Positions 56,363 to 64,000 of a stretch of 64,000 nt of DNA are shown in pieces. The notes under the pieces were generated by a model. The model saw only the letters and a program-made list of their open reading frames with translations, had not been told where the DNA came from and searched no databases. The first letter of the stretch is position 1. The number at the start of each line of letters is the position of its first letter. This DNA is from Siderastrea siderea (taxonomy: Eukaryota; Cnidaria; Anthozoa; Scleractinia; Rhizangiidae), in assembly GCA_964030785.1 (NCBI GenBank), contig OZ034967.1, positions 66,427,413-66,491,412 of the forward strand. Direction: 5' to 3'. The translations under genes and the position numbers were made by a program.

Positions 56363-58517
56363 TTCCTAGGGGGGTTCAGTTCCCATCAGGAACTCAGGTT
56401 TGTTTCTTTGTCCCAGATTCGTGGCCGCATTATTACTAAACAATTCATCTTTCCTGTTTATTTTAGGTTTCATTTGTCGTATTTTTCTTGTATGATCTTG
56501 TATGTGTTATCACTTTACTTTTACCTCGTTTTTGCCCAAGTAATAAGTAGTTTCAACTACTAAGAAATATTTATGCCATATAATTTTATCTTTTATACAT
56601 TATTAATCAGGACGAAAACCAAAACGTTCCTTTACCATCTTTAACTCTGGAAGTGTCATTTCTCAAAACCCAAAGCCTCAGTGTTTCATTCACCTCATCT
56701 CAGCCCTCACTTCTTACATATTTCCCCATTTCCCATCACCAGTTAGGGACCAAATGTTAATTTTAAATATTAAATAAAGTTGAATCATACTACTTAAACA
56801 CTAAAACTCTTCAGAGTCATGTTTAGAACTGAAATTTGGGTCTGCCAAAATAAGTAATGCGCAACATAATCAAAGGTAACAGGTTTTGTTTTTGAGAAAC
56901 ACATCTGAGAAAAACTGATTTATATTACCTGCATAATTTTGTAATTTTTTTAAAACTTTTTATGGCTTTACTATGCCTGGTTACAACTCTAGAGCTTTTA
57001 TTATATTATATTTAGAGATCAAAAAAGTGCTTTGAGGTGTGGAATGTCTACAGAGGCAATGAGGCTTATTTCAGTTCAAACAAGTCATAAGTGTTGCATA
57101 TAGTGAATGTAAAGAAAGAAATAAGTACCGTAGTGTTTACAACGTAACAACATGTACAACCATTAGAAATCAGACCAATATCTTGAGGAGGTATTAACAT
57201 AATATTGATACACTTTTCATTCTAGTACCAATCGTACATGGTTACATTCACAGAACACATAAACCGTTTTCGTGGTGGTATGAGTAATATGTGGAAGACA
57301 GGGGCTGTGCAGAAATCTAAATGCAAGATCACTTTACACGATGCAAGATGTAATTATTATTCAAATTGCCTAAAAGTGGACACATTTTTCGTCAAGAACA
57401 TTTTTTCTTTCTAATTTTTTCTTTCTAATAGATCCTTTTTATTTTATTAAAATATATGTTTTACTGCCTATACTATACAGTAGCTGTAGTCCTGGACAAC
57501 ATTGTTAGCGCACTAGATAAACTGTGTGCTCTTGCAGTGTTCAATATGAAGGAATGGAAAAGTACACGCTAATCACCGCCAATGGGAAGAAAGGCACAAG
57601 GTTATAATGCTAAAAGACAAACTAGTGGAAGAATTTTTGTTCCTAAGGCATAGGAACTGGAGGCACTAGGAATTGTGTGTAGGGTGGAGGTGGGGAGAGA
57701 TTCAGTGCACTATGGGGCACAAATTAAAATTGGGATTCAACAACAGGAATAATGCTGCCTATCAGGTATTTGATTGCGAGTCACAGCCCGGGGAATGGAA
57801 CATTATTTTGTCTTTGCTCTGGAAGTTCCTCAGTGGGTCCAATCTTCAGCCACAGTTTAATTGTTATCAACATGAATACTGAGTAACATGTTCACCATAA
57901 TAAAGGTATGTTAAAAATACTTGTAAAGTTTTTTTAGAATTTTTTATGCCTCTGTATGGGTCTTCACTCCTCCCCCCCCCCCCCCCCCCATTCCCCAGCA
58001 TTTGATAGGAGCTTAATGGATTAGACAGTTGCAAGTGATTAAAATCTCTTTTGATAAGAATATGTACTGCTTTCTTCTTGAAATCAATAGAATTAACAAC
58101 TTTTAATAGCAAAAATGTCATATTCTCCATTTTGGGAAAAACCTGACAAATGCCCCACCCCCACACAGACCTCTGACGACGATGGTGAGCAGTACTTGAA
58201 ATTGACTGAACCACAGTTTGATAGGATAATGCTGACCGAATTAAGCTGTACCACGCTTATTTGGTGTTAATGCTGTTTATAACATACATTATACTCTTAT
58301 TTCCATATCGTTGTAAGATCGCTTTACACATGCACACTGGCCCTCAACTGGGATGACTCCGAGAGTAAATAACCTACCATAATTGAAAGTATTACGAATG
58401 AGTACCTGCTGTTCGAGTGTCCCCTTGCACTGAAATATTTCAGTATTGAAAATGTGACCACTAAATGCAACAAAATCCTTGACGTTTAGCGTGCGAGTTC
58501 TGAGTCCTAAATAGCCG
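56363..58517. other. Intergenic, no gene seen
   Basis: AT-rich; a C-run at about 57970-57988. No supported gene. The frame at 58289-58810 (minus) is created by the palindrome at 58527. Confidence 0.4.
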
Positions 58518-58526
58518 CCATCTTCA

Positions 58527-58749
58527 TAGCCTGCGAGCAGGCTCTCGTTTGGGTTTTCTGCGCGAGATGCGAGATGCGAGACGCGAGTGGCGAAGCCACG
58601 AGACGAGCGGCGAAGTCGCGAGAGCGTGGGACGAGGTGGGCGGGGCTGGGCGCCCAGCCCTGCCCATCTCGCTCCACGCTCTCGCGGCTTCGCCACTCGC
58701 GTCTCGCATCTCGCGCATAAAACCCAAACGAGAGCCTGCTCGCAGGCTA
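58527..58749. mobile_element. 223-bp MITE with perfect ends and 9-bp target duplication
   Basis: Ends tagcctgcgagcaggctctc and gagagcctgctcgcaggcta are exact inverts, and complementarity continues through gtttgggttttctgcgcgag and gcgagatgcgag to a GC-rich centre. Direct repeats CCATCTTCA flank it (58518-58526 and 58750-58758). Eight- to nine-base duplications point to hAT- or MULE-type transposase; the inner arms are tandem gcgagatgcgaga motifs. Confidence 0.9.
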
Positions 58750-58758
58750 CCATCTTCA

Positions 58759-60854
58759 CAGGGAGACACTTTAGTGCGACAAACACTACGCCATACGCAC
58801 TGTGAGGCATGCCTAGGCATGAGGTCCTCTGTTAGTTATTAACAGTCATCATGATTACGGAATTCGATCCGGTTAATGATTGAATAAAGTGCGCGGTTAC
58901 CAAACTAAATTTCCGATGAGAGCGTTTTGAAAGCGACGTGCGCATTACACAACTGATATCGCATGCTAATGTACCATGGTGTCACATGAATGTCACCCAT
59001 AAGTCACGAATGGCCTGAATTTCCTAATTTAAAGAAAGAGCAGGCAACTTTTCTTTCAATTTAAAAATGAAAAGTTCAAAACCAACTGTCGAATTGTAAA
59101 AGTGTCTTTGAGGCTACAAAATCACGCATTTTTAAATTACATGTAAGAAAAAAACCGTGGACATCACGGGGGACATGCTCAGAAGCTCCTGACATGCTGT
59201 ATTCACACGCTAGAAACCTCGTTATTTACTGTGTTACAGCGGAAACAATGAAACTGCCGGCAAGCCATAGTCCATTAGAAATGTAGTGGTCAGGAACCGA
59301 GTTCGCTTGTCTTACATGAAAAGCAGCCAGTGCGAATAAGGAATAAGAAAAATGCATGTGACAGACACCAAGGATTTCAAGGGCTCTGGGGAACCACACT
59401 TTCAGACAAGGCATTGCACGGAATTTGAAGAATTAGCCGTGGATTTCAAAGGCGCGAATTACCTCGCCATAACTCGTCTTGTTCTGAATAAACGTTTGGG
59501 AAGGGTAAACGGCACACACTTGAGTCTAATAGGTCAGTGTTCCTGATAAACACGCGCTGCACGGTGGTGAATGTCACACGCAGTTTATGGGGCGGCCGAA
59601 GTACAAAAATATTCATGCAAGGAAAAATTGAGTGAAAAAAAAAATTCATGCACAGCGAGTAGCCCAGAAAGCATACGGAAAAAAAATATATTCCTGCAAG
59701 GGAAATGTTAAGGTAAAAGTTCATACATCTCAAAAAAAAACCCCTCCCCCCCGCCCCAGATAACTTTTCTAATGGTCGGTTTTGAAGTCACGCACGAGCA
59801 GACGAGGCAAACACGCGATGAAAGTTCTCATCCGACACGCCAACTTTGCCAACACGTCCGCCTCTCTACACAAAAAAGTCTGCTCGACATTGTCTTTACA
59901 ACAAGCTACACATATGAACTACTGACGATGACCCTGCAATGTACCAGTATACCATTATGCTGGGGAAGGACGGTTAATACTAATTCTTTCCGTAGCTTCA
60001 CTGAATGGCAGGAAACCGAATTAAACCGCTTACCAGAGTGCAAAACAATCCGTTATTTTTTGCGTTTAGTCGTACAGTCCGAACGCGCGAAAAAGAAACT
60101 GTTTCGCACACTGAGCGCATGTAATCGGCCAAATCGTGCACTGAGAATTCCATAAGCTAACATTGGTTTATTTTTCCTTAGAAAACAAGACTTAATTATA
60201 AGACGAGGCGTGTTCGTATTAAAAAAAAAAGTTCGCGTATTACCTAAGTCAAGTGTACGCAGGGAAAGAGGCGAGGAGAAAGAATTTAAGCGAGCGAGGG
60301 GCGATATAGCGAAGGTTTAAGAGTCATTTTAATAAGACCTCACTTGTTTTCACTGGCATGAATAGCCCAATGTATGTAGGTACAACAGAGTAATTACCCA
60401 GCAGTTTCCAGCAAATACGAAATGATAGGAATTCAAACAAGACAGTATGTTCGCACTAGGTATCGAAAGATTGTACATTAATTTTAACTGACAACACAAA
60501 ACTGTTACAAATCGCTCTTTCATAAATTCCTCCATTATTTATCAAACAATGCCTTTGCAACATCACAGTTCTGGACAAAAAGGTGTTTTAGTTAGAAAAA
60601 GGACACGAAACTATTCCATATTGAAAGCCTTAATTTCCTTTTGACAACCGGCTTAGGTTCTCGACAGCAACTGACCACAGGACGGTGCAAAGAAGCTGTG
60701 CCCAAAGACCGGTACGCGAGACTGCGTAACTTTTAAAAACCTCTTTCCTTTTCAGGGTCAAATCTTGGGTTTCGGGGTAAACAAATGTAGTACTTTTGAG
60801 CAAGGGGATTAAATAGTGAGGCAACATACAAACGAAATTCGCTGTTTCTTTGGA
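58759..60854. other. Intergenic, no gene seen
   Basis: Several 60-130 codon frames (for example 59772-60155, plus) lack recognisable domains or splice context. C-run at 59745. Confidence 0.4.
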
Positions 60855-61325
60855 CGTACAAGGTGGTTCTAAATTTTGAGCCTGTGGATAAAATCCCAAA
60901 GTGCGACCCTTAAATAAAAGCTACTAAGCACTTCATTTCTGTGGTGCTGTTTGTTGTGCTGTGCCAGGTGGTTCTCACATTTTGGTCAGTGGATAAAATC
61001 GCAAAGTGTGACCACTCAGATGAAAGCTATTGAACAGTTATTTATTGAGCCGCTATTATGCCTACAAGGTGGTTGATGCTGTACGACGTGGTTCCAACTT
61101 GTGGGCCTGTGGATGAAATACCCAAGTGTGACCATTCAGATTGAAGCAATTAAGCAGTATTTCCCTGAAATACATTTACGCTGAAAAAGGCTGTTATGAC
61201 TTTTACTCTAAGAAGTCTTGTGAAGAGAAACGGCTCTGGTAGTGAAGTTGAGCGGTTCTAACTTTTGAGTTTGTGGTTCAAATCCTAAAGTGTGATCATT
61301 CAAATGAAAGCTATTGAGCGGTACT
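60855..61325 (+). repeat. Degenerate tandem repeat, about four units
   Basis: Units built from (a)ggtggttct(a)a, ttttgagcctgtggataaaa, tcc(c/a)aaagtgtgacca, ttcagatgaaagctattgag and cagtattt recur at about 60860, 60965, 61085 and 61255, each diverged, spaced by 105-170 bases. Confidence 0.75.
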
Positions 61326-61640
61326 TTCCTGCCGTTGTATTGAAAACGGTAGTTTTAACTTTACAGGCTTTGCATGGAGAGACCGTTACTGTGCGAATCC
61401 GAAAACTGTGGACACTTTTATTACACATTGAAATAACTAGAGAAAAACTAGAAGACGAATTATTTTCAAAAACACAGCCAAGTGTCTAAGATACTGCTCA
61501 CGTTTCCTTCGATTTGAGCTCTCATTCGATGGGTATCTACGAAAGTTGACATATCAAAGTCAAATAAAAGTGCTTTCGTTGTGTTTTGATTCACGCGGTA
61601 AGTGATTCCTTTTAAATGGGAGAATTTTATGTTGTTTTAA

Positions 61641-62500
61641 GGGGGCAGTCTGGTCAAATGCCCTGTTTTCCCAACTTTTTCACCCTTTTTTCTTAATTAT
61701 GCATCAGTCAATTCCAGCAGTGCCCACCCCACCCCCCCGGGGGCATTAGTGGGGCATTTTTCCTTATTGTCCGTCCCGGGGGCGGGCATTAGTCTACCCC
61801 GGGGCATTTGACAGTCTTGTGATTTTCACGTCACGGCACTGTCACTTCCTTTCAGTGATAAGTTTATCGGGCAAGGACGATAAATTTGTGATTAATTTTG
61901 TCTAAAGAGGACAAAATGAGACGGTAGATCCACAGAACTAATGATCACTGAAGCAATACACAGAAATAAGACTTATCTCAGACTTAGTTTGGCCTGATCT
62001 AGCTTTGATTAGAATGGAGATAAGCTCGAAAACTAAGGAAACAACTGATTTTTTTACCTGTACCGCGGGGCATTTGAACAGCTTGTTTGTCCCTGCCGTG
62101 GGGCATTTGCCGGTTTGTTTTCAAAAAGATGCTAATGCCCGGGGGTCGGTCTGGGGGGGGGGATGGACACTTCCGGAAATGACTGATGCATTAACTCCAC
62201 GAAATCCAGAAACGCTTCAATAGGGTCATAGTGCTTGCTCCCATAAATTTGTAAGAATTTTTTCGCGATTTTTAAAGTGAACGTAACGAAAAAAATGGGG
62301 AGGGGATTGATTAAAAATAAAGGTGAGTTAAAATTAAAATTGAAAGTTAATAATTAATAGATGGACACCTAAACAGTCCACAAACATCCCCGAGTGCTGT
62401 TGGGGTGGACTTTCTGGGGTTGTGTACAAAACTTTCATCCCTCTTTTATTTCTCTCTTAAATCTTATCCTATTTCCTAAAAATTTGACCAGACTGCTCCC
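61641..62500. mobile_element. 860-bp TTAA-flanked non-autonomous DNA transposon
   Basis: Termini gggggcagtctggtcaaat and atttgaccagactgctccc are inverted with one difference, flanked by TTAA at 61637-61640 and 62501-62504. TTAA duplication is typical of piggyBac and Kolobok families. An inner inverted pair (ccccgggggcattag near 61735, ctaatgcccgggggtcgg near 62133) marks either a nested insertion or subterminal repeats. No transposase. Confidence 0.85.
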
Positions 62501-62566
62501 TTAAAAATCGATCCGCGGGGAAGGGGATAAGCGAAGTTTTTCATCGGTGAGGGGACGCCATGTCGG

Positions 62567-62761
62567 TTACACAACGTATAAGAACGTGTTAATGCCCTCT
62601 TCGTCCCGTCTGAGATACTTGTGGTCTATAAGCCACTCAATTTGTTCTTTGATCATCTTCTTCTGACGAATGAACATGATTTTAAGAATTTCCACTAGTT
62701 CTGTTTGAAGGGCCGCGTTTCTTATTCTCTTTCTCATCTTCATGATCTTCACAATCGCCTC
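62567..62761 (-). CDS. CUL5: Cullin-5 terminal exon (partial gene)
   Basis: The minus strand from 62761 opens after a good acceptor (tttgtgttactgcag) in phase 0 and encodes 64 residues to the stop: EAIVKIMKMRKRIRNAALQT, ELVEILKIMFIRQKKMIKEQ, IEWLIDHKYLRRDEEGINTF, LYVV. This is the cullin C-terminal winged helix (Nedd8 site domain), and the sequence follows CUL5 rather than CUL1-4 (TELVEILK, QKKMIKEQIEWLI, INTF). The lysine of the IMKMRK motif is the neddylation position. CUL5 scaffolds ElonginB/C-SOCS-box ubiquitin ligases. Other exons should be to the right, but none lies in the remaining 1.2 kb, which is instead a copy of the CniFL 5' region. So either the last intron is large and contains that duplication, or this exon is a stray copy. 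The TTAA element begins 63 bases downstream and supplies a minus-strand AATAAA at 62445-62450. Confidence 0.85.
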   Translation of the reverse strand, partial: EAIVKIMKMRKRIRNAALQTELVEILKIMFIRQKKMIKEQIEWLIDHKYLRRDEEGINTFLYVV

Positions 62762-62856
62762 CTGCAGTAACACAAACAAACGTCATAATGATGTAAGCGA
62801 CTAGGAATTGATATTCAGCAAACCTTCAGAGGGCCATAGTTTTGGGTCGGTGCGAG

Positions 62857-64000
62857 CGAGTCACGATTTCCTTTGTTACTGCTCATTGGTGGAGAAAATG
62901 GCGCACGTTTCTCAAACAACTGGCTCAGGGCAAAGTAAAACAAAACTAAAGCAGAGGCATTTACTTTCGATGCCCAAGCCCTCTAATTGGTCACTGATAT
63001 ATTCTTATTCGCAAAGCTGTCAACGGCGAAAGGGTAAATTTATTCAAGCATAAAAAGGAAATTCCACTAGTTTTCAGAGAGGTCTGTAAATGCACAATGG
63101 GCAAGCTGGCATCATGCTTTGAAAACGATGCGTTTAGTGTACAGTGCTGCTCGTTAAATAGATATATTTACCTTGCAATCAGTATTGGTTTATTTACACT
63201 TCAAGTGACGACTGACACGTGTATCTCCACAGCAGAAGATTCGCACAAAAAGTGCCAGTACAGTTGTGTGGTCCTTTTGATTAAACACTTTTGTGAGATA
63301 AACCAAGTTGCAGTTCGAGGAACTGAGATAGAAAATATTTCGTTAACAGCCGACTCCCAGATTCAGTACTAAGCGAAACAGACGATGAATGGCTAACTTC
63401 CGGAAACCCGAGAGAACTTCGAAGGCCTTCCTCGGACAGGAAGACTAGTCTAGAAGGGAGGGGTGGGTGGGGGGAAGAGAGCTGGAAAGTGAATTTTCTA
63501 AGGCGGCGGAGAAATCGGAAGGTCTATCATAAACAGTATTGCTCTTTATTTTTTTTTTCAAAAACTCAAAGAGACGGGAGAGGTCAAAGGAGGAAGAGCA
63601 ACCGGGAATCAAGGGTAAGGGGATGTGGGAAGCTCAGATCCCCTCCCCTCCCCTCCCGAAGCATTACCGGCAGCCCCTCAGTAACAGGACGGTCTAACAG
63701 GGCCTAGTGCATTCACTGGGCGAGTAATTAAAAACTTTCCTGAAAACTCGCGTGTCCAGTGATTACTCCAGCACCTGCTGAATAACTTTAGATGAATCAA
63801 TCAACTTTCTGATGTATTGCCAAGCTTAAGAATGTGCCCGGACAAATTTAAACTTTGTTTTGCATAACATGAGAAGATTAAAAATAGCAAGCATTTGGGC
63901 AAATTACCCACACTCGTAATCTCAGTATCACATAACAGACTGAAGCAGTATTCAACAAACTTACGATTTTAACATAAGTACCGTTTGTTGAATGCACAGA
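62857..64000 (+). repeat. Segmental duplication, copy 2: 5' region of a predicted second CniFL gene
   Basis: Diverged copy of 34088-35343 in the same orientation, ending at the window edge with gtttgttgaatgcacaga, which in copy 1 is followed directly by the CniFL start codon. Copy 2 lacks the AAT-repeat insertion and has extra words (caactggc after ttctcaaa; tcaacggcgaaag). Both contain an AG-rich block and the ccctcccctcccctcc tract. Confidence 0.9.

Noticed and set aside
58289..58842. Overlapping 70-170 codon frames on both strands
   Set aside because: They run through the GC-rich 58527-58749 palindrome, which creates open frames on both strands; no domain is present.
59772..60155. 127-codon plus-strand frame
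   Set aside because: Composition is non-coding-like with no domain, hydrophobic pattern or splice signals.

Overview
This is eukaryotic, metazoan DNA: genes are split by GT-AG introns, the intergenic DNA is AT-rich, and it is full of short inverted-repeat (MITE-like) elements and tRNA-derived SINEs. One gene combines collagen, immunoglobulin and fibrinogen domains, an architecture described as cnidarian ficolin-like proteins (CniFLs) in hexacorals. Together with the repeat families this points to a hexacorallian, most likely a stony coral. The species cannot be named from the sequence.

Layout. 0.2-0.7 kb: decayed RecQ-type helicase fragment. 2.6-3.7 kb (+): two-exon apolipoprotein-L-like gene. 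4-8.2 kb: a cluster of palindromic elements and repeats. 8.8-12.4 kb (+): an F-box-associated (FBA) domain gene whose last detected exon encodes a ferritin-like four-helix domain, joined in phase; this looks like one fusion gene. 15.1-15.6 kb (-): an intronless ankyrin protein resembling PPP1R27. 16.5-20.5 kb: transposon-derived DNA, with an exon of the Crypton/ZMYM/KIAA1958-like family between 187-bp inverted arms. 23.4-25.5 kb: a MITE, a tRNA-like gene inside an inverted-repeat element, a palindromic element and a tRNA-derived SINE. 25.6-31.2 kb (+): six exons of an anion-type Cys-loop receptor, lacking its 5' exon(s). 35.3-44.9 kb (+): the CniFL gene (membrane anchor, furin-like site, 26 Gly-X-Y triplets, three Ig domains, fibrinogen domain), with an apparent 2-nt deletion in Ig1 and a candidate solo LTR in intron 1. 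52.9-54.6 kb (-): intronless, multiply broken polyamine oxidase pseudogene. 55-62.5 kb: more transposons and a GGATCC-rich array. 62.6-62.8 kb (-): terminal exon of cullin-5.

The last 1.1 kb of the window is a diverged copy of the DNA immediately upstream of the CniFL start codon. It ends within a few bases of where a second CniFL start codon would be, so a paralogue probably begins just past the right edge.

The genes do not form one pathway. The most interesting items are the FBA-ferritin fusion, the CniFL gene and its duplicated 5' region, the cnidarian APOL-like gene, and the tRNA gene carried by a palindromic element. All homology calls were made by eye from translated sequence; no searches were run.
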